From Sanderia malayensis (lineage: Eukaryota; Cnidaria; Scyphozoa; Semaeostomeae; Pelagiidae), in NCBI GenBank assembly GCA_013076295.1, contig RQOL01000659.1, positions 1 through 64,000 on the forward strand: 64,000 bases of DNA. The letters run 5' to 3'. Positions 33,151 to 45,349 of this stretch are shown piece after piece (position 1 is the stretch's first letter; each line of letters starts with the position of its first letter). The position numbers were made by a program, and so were the translations under genes. The notes beneath the pieces are model-generated. The model was not told the DNA's origin. It was given only the letters and a program-made list of their open reading frames with translations, and searched no databases.

Positions 33151-36100
33151 GTTTAGCAGCAAAAGGGGTACTGCTTCTGACTCCTTGGATGAATACATTG
33201 ATAAATTCGAAGGAAAGACTCGTGCGAAATACTACACTCCAAAAAAGACCAACTCGCCGAAGCCGAAAAGCACTGATCTTTTCGATGAAATGGAGAGGAG
33301 ATCAAACAATAACACCAATGCTAACAGAAGTCACGATTTGCTGAGTTGGATAAATTCTTCCTATAAAGATAACATCAAAAGCACTTGTCAGCCAGTTTAC
33401 AACCAAGGTAGGCCCTTTTTTGTCTTTTCTGATTTGATTTGCTTTGGGCCACTTGGTGACAATTGTTTCATGAACCTATGGCTGGTGTCTTCCAGGTGTG
33501 GATCAGTGCTTGGTTCCCAACCTTGACTTTAAAAAATGGCGGTAGCTTTTTTTGCGCACGATCTTTCAGCCAGTTACAAGAACATTTTTACACCTTTACT
33601 TTTCGTAACTTTAGGACACAATTTATGCGGTTTTTAGCGAAGTGATATTCAACTTAAATTCATTCAACGAAAAGCAAAATGCTGCTCAAGCCAGACAGTG
33701 TTTCGCAATTTCTATTGTGTTCTTTGAAATTGTGTCAAAGTGCTGCCATAGTCATCGTTTGTGTGTGGGGCTATTTGAATGTAGACAGGGAGCAAATTTG
33801 CAATCTATTTTACAAGAAAATCTGATATTTGATTTCTGTCCCATTGTAAAACTGACATATACATAACATGTATGACGTGCCTGTGCTGTACTACCTCACA
33901 GAATTCAACCAGCCTTGGGTGCTATCTATTGTTTTCATCTGTTTTTAGCTTGGTTATTCTTTCATGAGTCTAAGGTGAAGTCACTCCATAAATCTGTGTC
34001 AGACCTTTAGTGCAGTAATATAATTATAGTTATAGTTATGGCGGTAAAAAAACAATAATCTGCTCATTTTTTACTTGAGTATGATCATTAAAAGAATTTT
34101 GATGAGCAATATATAAGCGATTTCAAGTATACTTGCTGTTGAGCTAACCCCACATGATAGAGACACTTTTAAACAACCCTCAAAAGTAATATACCATATT
34201 ATTAACAGTTCATGATGCTTTATGTCATATTTGATTTATTCTTGTTTTTCAGGTGGAAAATCACTGGCCATTGGAAGTCAAGATGAGCTTGGCTCTTATG
34301 TTGCAGAAAGGATTGATGACCAGGGAATCATTGGAAATGATTATAACAAGTATTCTGATCTACCTTCACCTCACGAATCAGAGAATGAAGATGATAGTGA
34401 CCAGGACACAATTGCAACTGAATTGCTCTTGAAAAGCTACACTTCAGGTAATACTCTATTTGAAATGCCTTTTACAATGACAGGCTGAACTGAACTTTTA
34501 GAAATGTATCAATCAAGGTTCTTTGGTTTAAAAAACCGTAATTAAGCTTTATCTTTATAAATTTTTAGAGGTTTAGAGTGAAAAGGATTATATATTTCTG
34601 TGAAGAAATGAGTCCTAACTTTATTGGAAGTTAGAAGTCTGGATTTGTCTTCTGTTTTCCAGTTTTGATTATCCAGAATTCTCTCTTTTCTTTTAGGACA
34701 ACAAACTCAGGTGCAAAGCCAAGAAATAAATGTACACAATTACCCAAACTGGGTAACAAGTATTGATCAGGCGACTATGAGCGATCTGAATGAGATTTCA
34801 GACCCGAGAAGGTATGATTTTATCTTGCACATTTTTATATATAAAATAATGTTTATTGATGATTAATAATGTAAAGAGTACACATTTATTCATAAGAAAA
34901 AGTCTATATTTCACCTGGTACTAAATATAGTAAAATTTATGAATTTTGCTACAATTTTCATTCATTAAGTTTAGAAGCTTCTGGAACTAAAATGTGGACA
35001 AAAATCAAGAAATTTTACTATATTAGGTTTTTTGGCAGGTTTCTTATGAAATAAGAAACGTAATCAGGTTTAATGTTCCAAAAAACATTAAATGCTTAAG
35101 GTTAGCAATGAGAAACCTTGAAGCTCTAGAAAATTTAAGTTTTTATCTTACAAAATATGCGTGTTGTCATTAAATGTGAAACAGTACAACCCCTGAGAAT
35201 AATTTTTTTATTTTCTGTTTGCTTGTTTTAGACTCTCATCTGTATCATCGTTGCTTAAATCGTCTCCTCCATACGTTCATCCCACTGATTCAAAGAGCCA
35301 TGATACGACAGTTCTTACTATGGACGATACAGCCAGCATAGACACCGACGTCATTCTACAGACGTCAGTTTATGGTGAGGAACCAGTGAACATGGGCGGG
35401 AACCTGCATTCACCTCTTTTCAAGGACAGAAAAGTTCAGATGATGTTAAATGATAGTCGGGTAAAGAAAAAAAATGCGACAAGCAATGTGTTAGGCCGTT
35501 CGGTGCACGGCGCTTCTTCAAGACAAAGCAGTTTTCAATCGCCGCAATCTAGAGACGTGCTGTACGCAAAGCGAATTCTAAACAAGCACCGTGGTAGAGA
35601 AGTCATTGGAAGAACCGTTCAACAGATCTCGCAATATGATCAAGCCTCTCAAGCGAGAAGCATGTCGCCACAGAGAAATGGAATTCCAAGTGGTAGAGGC
35701 AAAGATCTTCAAACAAGGCAGATTGATTATCAACCAAAGCAAATTGATTATCAACCAATTTCTGGAGAAATGCGTGCGAGGAAAGAGATACGTGTTGGCA
35801 ATGCAGTAACAAAAGGTATGGGCAGAGTGAGTTTGAACGGTCGTGGACGAGATGCGAGCGATAAAGAATTTGCCAAGGAGGTTTTGCCAGTAAATGCAAG
35901 ACAAGCTAGGAGACATGAAAATTATATGCTGCGAAGTAGTAAGGATGCTGCAATAATTGGTGTTGGAAGGGATACTGCAAGGGTTAATACAGATGCAAGG
36001 CGCCTGTTTGCTTCGAAATTGGCAGCCCATGCCAACCAGTCGTCGCCAAGAACCTCTGGCTATTATTCGGATATGTACCTTGCCAGTCCGTCCACTGTGC

Positions 36101-39040
36101 CATGGAGCAGTAACGAAGAGCCTCGATTGAGGGAGAATATGCGTAACAGTAGCATTTCAATTGATACCAGGCCCAAAATGAATAACCCAAGAAGGGAGAG
36201 TGATTTCAGCGAGAGTTCTGTAAATACGGACAGGCTAACAAGACAGTCTCCCACTGGTATTAGGTTCAAGCATCAAAGAAGCAAGACATGGGCGAGTAGC
36301 TCGATGCAGAATGCAATGCCCGCTGCCATGTCGACACCAAAGTATCCTCATAATGAGCGTGAATTCAGGAAAGGGTCGTTGGAGCAGGGCCCTTTTTATT
36401 ATCCCAGGGAACAGTCGGGTAAAAGTGGGGCGGATATGCGGCCTAATTCTGACACTGCTGTCGGCAGAATCTCAACCACAAGTCGAACAAGCAGGGGAAA
36501 TTCTAGTTATGGCACTAAAAAAGCTGAAGTGAATTCAATCAAAGCAAAAGGTTCTTCTCCCAGTCTCGCAGCAAGACCGAGAGGTGAGTTGTCGAATTCA
36601 TCTCTTGGGCCATACCCCCGAGCTCAACCAACCTACAGGGAAGCTTCGCCATTGAGGGATGTAGCAACGTCAGTCATAGGCCGTCGAGGAGTGAAGATTG
36701 ATAAATCTTCGAGTGCTGCAGGTGAAGAAATCTTCATAGCAAGTCGTGAGATTACTAAACCGGAGTTATTTGGGAGCAGAAATGGTGCCTCGACAAACTT
36801 TGATAGATTTAATGCTGATAAAGTTGATTATAGTGCTGAAAATCGAAAATTAGGTGCAGTGAAAAGTACTGCACCGAATGGTGAGAATTATACAATGATT
36901 CAGAATGGTGATTACCTGAATGGCGATTATGATAATGATGGAAATGAAATGGAAGATTTGAACGCAGATGAATCATCTCTCTCGGAGACCGACCCGAGCT
37001 CGCACAACAGAACTTGGCCTAGTTTGGAACGATATAAAAAGCGAATAACATACATTAAATCTGATGGAAGAAGAATTGGGAATAAACCTCAAGGCTGGGC
37101 GCAGGAAAAACGCAGTATACCTTTGAGAGCTAAGCCCAATGGCATCCATGAACAAGCATCGAGTTACAAGGCAAGTCGCACGGGATATTCAAGAGACCCG
37201 GGGCATCTCGAAGGCGAGTTCAAAGGCAGAGATTCAACAGATTCTTCACAGTGGTTGAGTGGGAATGGATTTATTCCCAGCGACGAGAGAGTTTCTTCAT
37301 CCATGCCTCTTAACTTTGATCAAGATACTGAAAGCACTATAGCAGATACAGATATCCTGTTGAATCAGCCTCCCATGCCAATCGTGAATGCGAGTCCATC
37401 CCTTTCAACGGTTTCTGGTGACGCTTCAGATGATGGCTCGACTGTGGTAAGTGAATCGCAAATAGACAACCATGTTTCATTGTACAATGATCTACCGCCG
37501 AGATCTTCCAGCAGGGTCAGCTTTGCACCCGATGTCAACCATGCTGCTCGTGAGAGCTGGCAGCCGTCGCCGCTGTCTACGTCAGCACTGGTAAACACTA
37601 GGCCTTCTAAGATCACTGAAGATGTAACGAAATATTCCAACAATCAAACAAAGCAAGGAAACTACTCTGGGTAATAATTTGCTATGTTTTGTCGACATCT
37701 ATGTTTGTAAATTGAAATGTTTAATCGAAAATTGAGTTTTTTGAATAGAGCTTTCCCTAATATGGAATGGCACAGACTATAACATGCTTTTCAGCCATAC
37801 GTCACATATGATGATACGTCACATCCATTTCTCTCCGCAGCTTAGCTGTAAACGGCGACCGAAAGGCTTTGAAGTCAGACATGCTGGACTCTTTCATCGA
37901 AGATTGCATGCGAAATGTAAATGGAATATCACTCAAAGAAAGCAGAATGGTAAGTTATAATGTTATTAATTCGAAATGTAGGGTATACTGCGAAATAGGG
38001 CGAGGTATATACTTTACTGCGAAGACCACAATGATTAATATTCAAAGTTTGTGTTTTTAAAGGCTTCTCATCACAATGACAAAGATTCGAGAAGCATGAA
38101 GCTATCTGGCAGGGAGCATCCCGGGACAGTTGAAACTCTCAAGCACATGCTACTGAATCTGAATGGGGTGGCAAGCGGAGGAGCAGCTAATGAAATGACG
38201 TCACAGATTGGTATCACTCCGGTATGATGGTTGTTATTATACTTCATATGCGCGAGGTTGAATTGTTTTTATGGAAACTGTATGAAAGTTGGTCATGTCT
38301 TTAGCATTGGTTTTCAACTCAGCGTTTTTCGCCTGCGTGCAGATTTTACTGAAGACTGCGGAGGGGAGACGTTTTTTGCAGGAGCAAATACGGTCTGGGG
38401 AACAGAAAAATCGACGCAATTTGCAGACTTTTCTCTCATTTTCTTTTTATACTGTCTGCACGGAGGATAAGCATTTTCTGACTATTTAATTCGGCAAAAA
38501 TTCACTGGTTCTTATAAAAAAAGAGTGTATGTTGTGGTTTATCAACTCTGCTGCAAAATTAATTCAGCTACGGTCGATTCTCAGAAACAACGACCACCTC
38601 CCAACAGCGACCACCTCCCATTTCGTTACAGACCTTCCGTCCCAACCCAAACGTTTTCCATGACTAAAGTCTTCATGACGAACCTCCGATCACAGGCTTC
38701 AGAGGCTCGGGTGTTATGTAATTGAGGATTCAATAATTGAATCACGAGTAACATTTGTTCTTTTTTATTCTCCAGGCCCACCATTCTACCAAGAAATTGT
38801 CCGAAATTGACGACAGTGAGGACGAAACATCGAGCCTTCCCGGGGAACAATCTTTGTCAAGGTTGGTTGTAACGAAAGGATAAATTTACCCCTGAAAGAC
38901 ATGGAATTTTATTAAGTCCCTGACGAATTTTCAATCATTTTAGCAATTCTGAATCAATTTTCTCTTCCAGAGCTTACCATCACTTGGAAAGGCTGAAAAG
39001 TTTGATAAATAGCAGAAGGGAGCTGAACAGTGAGTGTTGA
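33151..39040 (+). CDS. large disordered protein, possibly LAS2-like (5' end unresolved)
   Basis: Exons: 33151-33407, 34253-34447, 34697-34811, 35232-37670, 37841-37949, 38063-38221, 38776-38861 and 38971-39040 (stop TGA). All introns are GT-AG with matching phases, giving about 1,140 residues. The first exon begins after an acceptor in mid-codon, so an upstream start exon is missing from this model. Visible segments are ASDSLDEYIDKFEG near the N-terminus, SHDLLSWINSSYKD, a long Ser/Arg/Asn-rich region with no globular domain, SRVSFAPDV, DMLDSFIEDCMRN, and a C-terminal helix HHLERLKSLINSRRELN. The alanine-serine...YIDKFE block recalls the N-terminus of lung adenoma susceptibility protein 2 (C18orf54), but this is a weak resemblance. 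No function is assigned. If splicing continued at GTGAGT (39030) the terminal exon would differ. Confidence 0.72.
38500..38527. repeat. terminal remnant of a CACTC...ATAAGAAC MITE
   Basis: GGTTCTTATAAAAAAAGAGTG followed by TA matches the right end of the MITE at 18122-18443. A left end is not found, so it is truncated. It lies in an intron of the LAS2-like gene. Confidence 0.6.
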
Positions 39041-40177
39041 GACTTTCTTCAATGTATCTCATATGTGTTATGATTTGAAGAGCAACAGAACAGTAAATAC
39101 CCGGGTATAAGAGCCACTCATTTTTAAGAATCTACAACCTGAAATCTCAGTATTTCTAGGTATTTCTTCATAGTAAAATTTAAGTCATTGCTTTGATTCC
39201 ATGGACAAAATATTCTGTGAGCTTACCTATTGTTAAAATTTTCATTAATTCAACTTCAACAGACTACCTGTTTAAAGATAAACGTCTCAAAATGTGTTTT
39301 ATAAGTAAGAACCAACTGAGGCTCTTTGTAAAAAATCAAGGCTCTATATGCGGGTTTTTACTGTACATCAAAGTGTAAATACATCATGTTACGATGGAAA
39401 TCACTACTGGTAAAACATTTCCACTTTAAAGTTCCAGATGTCTTAGATATTTTCATAATATAAACGTTATATGATATTGCTTGTAATGTGCAATTCTTAC
39501 TGGAATATAGTTATGACTGTTATATTTTAACTATATATAATATTTTTAGCCTTAAGTTATATTCTTTGTTATATATATTCTTTTAGTGTAGTGTTAAATA
39601 GTAGAGTTTTACACTTAGTTATGGGGTTGTAGCATTTTTCATCATTTTTGTAGCTTTTGGCTTCATGTTGAAGGGCCTATTATAACAAGATTGATTTTTT
39701 TAGTGAGATAATGAAGAATGATATTTTACGATGTGTTGAAAAATTTCATAATGTTTAGCTCGAGTGTGGAACTAACTAAACTCTGCAGATTAAAACAAAA
39801 GAATGACTGCAAATAAAGAACAGCCCCCCCCCCCCCCCCCGACTGCAGACTGACGTACGCGCACAACAGAATCTGTCGTTTTTGACTCGCGAAGCGCATG
39901 CGCAAGCGAGTATATGTTGGTGAGTGGGGAAAAATGTTGTGTCAGTGTCTGTGTAGACTTTTCAATTGCCCATATAAGGTATGTGCCTCAGATTCAAACG
40001 TTCACTTTTGATTTGGAGTGAGGCTACCAAGTATGATATCACTTTGCAAGTTTTTCATTGGATAAAGTGTAAACTTGTTGAAACAATAAACAACATGACG
40101 TACCATACTAGATGCTGGGCACGCTGTGGCAGGGGGGACCACGAGCACGATCACGCATGGAGACGGGGAGCATTTTT
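39041..40177. other. gene-free spacer with poly-C tract
   Basis: AT-rich without a supported gene. A run of 17 C bases lies at 39824-39840, and CG-containing sequence (GACTCGCGAAGCGCATGCGC) follows. GACTCGCG recurs near 41,226, hinting at shared repeat ancestry. Confidence 0.5.
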
Positions 40178-40336
40178 ATGCTGGTTAAACCTTGTTTAAG
40201 CAGGGTTAATGTTCGAAAGAAATGTTTATAATGACGCATGCTGAATCACATCATTTCTGGGCATAATAATGATAATAACTTCAAGGAACCAGTCCTTGAC
40301 ATTACTTCCTATGAGGGTTGAGTGTTAAGGGTCTTA
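40178..40336 (+). repeat. 159-bp dispersed repeat, copy 1
   Basis: The sequence from ATGCTGGTTAAACCTTG to AGTGTTAAGGGTCTTA is essentially identical to 51869-52027. This copy ends exactly at the TTA duplication of the large transposon beginning at 40337. Confidence 0.9.
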
Positions 40337-40825
40337 GGGCCCATATACACGAGCACCTTAAATCTGCCTAAAACAGTGGGGTGCAGCGTAAGGAGGTGTG
40401 AATTCCAGACTGTCTGTCCTTATTTTGCTCATCAAAATAAATAACACATGTCAGTTTTCCTAATCCACGATGACTGGTGATATCATAACTCTTTGATAAA
40501 CTCTCTGGGCAGTTTATTTGAATTGAACGATACTTTGAATATTGTCTGATAGTGAATACCTGAACACTTGCAAAAGCTCTACTAATGCTTTCCATAAATT
40601 GTCTTATATTAAAATGGCAAGCTACAGACGAATGGTTCATCAAGCATTGTCTGCCTATGAACAAACAACAATGCCTGAAGATTCGGAATATAGGCTGCAG
40701 CAAAATGCAGTACTCTTTGCAGTGTATACGCTGGAGATTTTGCTCCAGCAGATGTACAGACATTAATAGCAGCAAAAAAATTGTTCCTCCGACATTATTA
40801 TATTTTCATAAACAGATTAACATGG

Positions 40826-43450
40826 CACTTGCTAGCTATATGTAAACAAGACATTTCCACTGTTTCGAATTCAGCTCGTACTTGTTAGTTGTTTGAACAT
40901 CCCAAGCGACCGATAGTTTACCCATCCATCCATGTAACATTGTAATTTATTCTTCGCGAGACTTGGTGTTATAGTTCGAAAAACCTGGAAAATGTCGTTC
41001 GGGCCACTCCTTTTTAGCCTCTGGCCTGCAGTAAGTTTACTGAAAATTTGTAGGCCACACGTTACGTGAACATTTTGTTCTGCTAGCATGCAGTGACTGT
41101 TCAACAATCCCAGCTTCGTATAGTCGTTGGGGGATTGCTTTAGCCAACGAGAAAGACAGTCTTTCTATTCTTTCCAACACATACGACTAACACGACAATT
41201 TTTGCCCGCCCCAGCTTACATTTTTGACTCGCGGACATCAGGACGGGAGTCTTTGCAATCGTTCTGGAAAAGACAATGGCCGGTCACGTGAATAGCACCT
41301 ACCATAATGCTTTGCGATTTCTTTGTTTCACATTGTTTTCACATATCAACACAGCCAAAAATGTGTCTACACATCAACGGTTGGCAAAAGATACTAGTGG
41401 TCAAAAGGTTGTACTCTCGCCTCGCATATTTTGTAATGGCGGATTGAAGACAATGGACCAATGTTGGAGAGAGGAAGAAATAACAACAAGTTTGAAATGA
41501 AACAAAGCAAAACATGAGATGATTAAACATTCCAGTTATCTGTAAAGTGCATAAAACACAAATGCACAATGATAGATGTAGATTATTCCAAATCCAAACA
41601 GTTTGTCGTCCTGGAGTGATGGCCTAGCTCAATCCAACAACGTTAACCTCTCATCTTAAGTTGGAATGATTCGCAAACGATTTAAAATGAAAAGCAAATT
41701 GAAGTAATTGAATAATGTTTCAAATTAAAAAACACGATTGCCGATTTTCGTGTGTACAGCCGCAACCCAGTCACGAGTTATTAAAGTTAGAGAGGCCGGA
41801 AAATCAGTATGTTTACATTGTTATTTTTGTGTGCAGAGAGCCTTGTCTGTCTTGCGGAAGAGCAAAAACAATGGCAAATTTGGGGCCTCTGTGGAGAATA
41901 TTGTGCAAAATTGTGTGGGATTAATTTGGGATAATTTTTTGCTAACCTTGGGTCAGACCAACATTTTCATCCGCAATCTTCGCCATACGATGTGAGACAG
42001 TAAAAGAACGCCGGGTATTTCCTCATATGTCCCGAAAAAAATCGGCCCCCCTCCCCCTATTTAATGTCAAGGATGTTTGGAAAGTGCACTCCCTGATAAA
42101 CCTGTCCATCAAAAATTGCAACATTGATTTGGGCTTGGGGGAGAGGGTGACTTTATATTTTCCAAGGAAATTGTGTTTCTCATTGAAAAGCAATGCAAAC
42201 TTTTCACTTTCTCAAGACCTTCTGTCACTGATTGTGGCAACCCTGTTCACAAAGTAAGTTTGTCAAAAATCATGGATTGTGAAGGTGTGTTAGTGAAACC
42301 AGAAGCAAACCGATGGCCAGTGTGAGTGTCGGCACAGTCCCCATCGTTTGTTTCTCCTCCGCTCATTTTGTTCTATTTAATTTCACATGGCCTATCAAGC
42401 AAATTTTTAGGAATCAGGTTTGGCCAAATCTATGGTTCCGGCGGTGTCCGCGAGTCACCCAGAGGTTTCCCTTTGATCACCTTTTCGCACCTTAGTGAAA
42501 GAAAAATCAATGATTCCGATCGTCCACGGACTCGTAAACTTATTATATTTGAGCTTGTCAAACATTACTTGGAAACTGTGGACTATTTGTCTCTGTCTTA
42601 CCGCATTTTAATTAAGGAGTATCACGACAATTTGATGGGTAGTTACCACGAAAATAGAGACGGGCAGGCCATACAGTTTCAAAGTACAAATTGATGAAAT
42701 GCCGCGTATGTCACTCTCACAAAAGCAGAGCTCTAAAATTACTCTAAAATTTGGAGCACTAACCTTGAGTCTAGCGACCTTAACATTAATTTGGGCTAAA
42801 ATCTACTGTCGGATGTTGGGTTGGTAGCTCACCCTGGCACAAATAGCCAAATCACTACGGATACTCCAAACGTTGATATTTTTCTGTATTGTTGTTCCTA
42901 TTACTGTTGCGACCACAAACAAGTTTTTATTGTAAACAATTTGTTTTCTTTCTTCGTCAACAATTTCTGTTCTATGTAAAGTGTTAGTCAACACCTAGCC
43001 TTTGTTATGTTTTGCGAGGTGACCATGGTGTGCTCGGTAACTGACCATCTTGGGAGACACTAAATCGTGTAAAAGCAGCTAGCATTCTCAGTTTATGTTC
43101 AGTTGATTATTGTGTTAGTCATATTCTGACACGTCGTTTTCTCTGTGCATGGATTTCTGACGGTAATTACCTGATATCGTTCTTATTTTGTTTTGTTCTT
43201 GGACTGTTTATCGTCATACTTGCATTTACTTTACGGGAGGGCCTGCCACCATTTGTCAAAAAACACAAATTGCGTCACCTCCCCCAAGAAATAAATTGGC
43301 TGGTCTCCAGCAACGGCATGTTTGTCGTGGCCGCCTGGATCCTGGCGCTCGATAATTTCTTCACACTGTGCCCAAACCAATAAACTGCTGTGTTTTGTTT
43401 GATTTCTCACCCTTGGGCTTCCTCTGTTGATGCATGTTGTGTGGGCTAAC
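40826..43450. other. interior of the large transposon, no intact gene
   Basis: About 2.6 kb between the left TIR and the nested elements. Only short ORFs are open (longest 42326-42694, 122 codons, + strand), none with a domain I recognise. It may be a decayed transposase region or captured sequence. Confidence 0.4.
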
Positions 43451-43864
43451 AACCTTAGGGCCCATAGACAGGTCGGTGAGTAGAAAAATCTAAGCAAGTG
43501 GGTAACCTTTGTTTTTACACCGGATTACGATAGTTCATGGTATTGCGAACATTTTGAGCGGTCGTGCCATTTCGAAATATAGGGGGAAGTCACGTGACCA
43601 ATGACGTCATTTTGGTGGGGGCATTTAATCTAAAATTTGCCATATCTCGCATAATACTTGACCGATTTTGTTGAAAATGGTTGCCAAAGGTGTAAAATAA
43701 TATGCACTTTAATTTGATATATGGCTTAATATCTTTTTGTAAATTGAAAACTTTTTAATTGGAGGATTTTTGATAACGTCACAAACGAATCATGCTAAAA
43801 AGTCCATATTGGCGGTTTCAGTTAAAAAAGGTTAAAACAGCGCGCAAAATATTTTATTTCAAGC

Positions 43865-45271
43865 TTGCGTCTTAAACTATTACTAAAAATGTTTCATTTT
43901 CATACGTGTCGAAGCTCAAAAATGTTAAAAATTATATTCTTTGTAAAGTATCGTATCACCGCTCAGGTCAAATGCTTTTACGAAAAAGAGCTCAAGGTTT
44001 TCCAGCCTATGCTACCAGGTGAAACGCCTGATTTGCAAGACAACGAGCAGCTGCCTGACTCTTTGAAGCTAAGTGTCTTGGATGCTAAATCAAACAAAAA
44101 TAAAGACTATAGGATAGGAAAACTAATAGAGCCGCATCGGTTAGAAAACTTCACAGACAAAGATGACCACGGCATCCTTGACAAAAGCTTCGATAAAGAC
44201 CTGGTGTGGGGGATAGCAGGTGGTTTACCTCAACCAGATACCGGAAATGAAGAACACCCTCAGATTGGATCTTGGACAGCTTTCCAAAAGCAGGTATCTG
44301 ACGTTGAAATCATTAAGTCTGTGATAAACTATATGCCTACAATTGATGCCCCACCTGAATACAATGTATGCAAAGACTACTTAGATTCGATGGTTGATAT
44401 AATGGAAATATTAGATGTTCCAAACATATTTGTACACGCTGACGAACAAGTGTATGCAAGGGTCCTGCATCTCATGTGGAAACACAAAGAAGAATATAAG
44501 AACATTATTCCGATACTGGGTGGATTTCATCAGCTTAGGGTACTTCAGAAGATTATTTATAAACGACATTCTTGCATGGGTTATGGTGATTGGTTTGCGG
44601 ATGCTGGCTCGATTGCCTCGGGCTCTCTATCTCAAGCAGTGGAAGGGCGCCACTATTACCGTTGTATGCGTTTACACAAGGAAGGTTTCGACGCATTGAT
44701 CCAAAACAGAGTAGAAGACATCACGAGTAACTATGCAAGCATGGACAAAAACCTTAAAGAAAAATTAATTGAGCTGCGTAAAAATCCTTCACCAGGTGCT
44801 TTAGAAAAAGTTCTTGTACTGAAATCATTTCACGCATTGAAGCGCCAGATAATGATTGAAAGTGGAACACAAGCAAAAATGACTGTTAAGTATTTAAAGG
44901 ACATATCCTTGATGCTTGCACTTGTTTCTGCAGTGCGAGAAAAAGATTTTGAAAGACATTTACAAGCAGAGAGACAAATGCTAAAATTAGTTTTCGCCTT
45001 CGACCATATTAATTATGGCAGATATAACACCTACCAACACGTGTTTTTACGTAGATTGGAAGCTTTCAATGATTTAGCGTTAAGAGGTCATGGAGCCAGT
45101 GAAAGTGGAGACATCTTCAGTTGCATACATGGTGATTTAGTAACAGAGCACTTTAACGGAGCGACCAAGGGCACTGCAGGCCCATTCCAAGCAGGCTATA
45201 GTACAAATACTGATGCAGTCAGCAGATGGATCTCCACGTCCCATATACACTGTAAAATGAGATCGTCATAA
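43865..45271 (+). CDS. transposon ORF1, candidate transposase half
   Basis: 468 codons with no introns, inside the 4.1-kb TIR element. I do not recognise a named family. The middle contains FVHADEQVYARVLHLMW, NIIPILGGFHQLRVLQKI and EGRHYYRCMRLHKEGFDALI, an arrangement (acidic residue, a GGFH step, then a helix-rich segment) reminiscent of RNase H-like recombinase cores of some large transposons. This is inference. The first ~40 residues look like read-through from the TIR-proximal region, so the real start may be downstream. The ORF ends at a stop at 45269. A second in-frame stop lies at 45314-45316, and the ORF2 frame resumes at 45350. In the +1 frame the gap reads ENLHAKTSSSHKELKPGNKK, which looks protein-like, so ORF1 and ORF2 may be one gene broken by two compensating frameshifts. 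Confidence 0.7.
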   Translation: MRLKLLLKMFHFHTCRSSKMLKIIFFVKYRITAQVKCFYEKELKVFQPMLPGETPDLQDNEQLPDSLKLSVLDAKSNKNKDYRIGKLIEPHRLENFTDKDDHGILDKSFDKDLVWGIAGGLPQPDTGNEEHPQIGSWTAFQKQVSDVEIIKSVINYMPTIDAPPEYNVCKDYLDSMVDIMEILDVPNIFVHADEQVYARVLHLMWKHKEEYKNIIPILGGFHQLRVLQKIIYKRHSCMGYGDWFADAGSIASGSLSQAVEGRHYYRCMRLHKEGFDALIQNRVEDITSNYASMDKNLKEKLIELRKNPSPGALEKVLVLKSFHALKRQIMIESGTQAKMTVKYLKDISLMLALVSAVREKDFERHLQAERQMLKLVFAFDHINYGRYNTYQHVFLRRLEAFNDLALRGHGASESGDIFSCIHGDLVTEHFNGATKGTAGPFQAGYSTNTDAVSRWISTSHIHCKMRSS

Positions 45272-45349
45272 AAGAAAATCTGCACGCTAAGACTTCGTCA
45301 AGTCATAAGGAATTAAAGCCAGGGAATAAAAAGATGCATCATACATGTT

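Noticed and set aside
35578..36269. Antisense ORFs within the large exon 35232-37670
   Set aside because: No domain and no codon pattern; overlapped by a long phased exon on the + strand.
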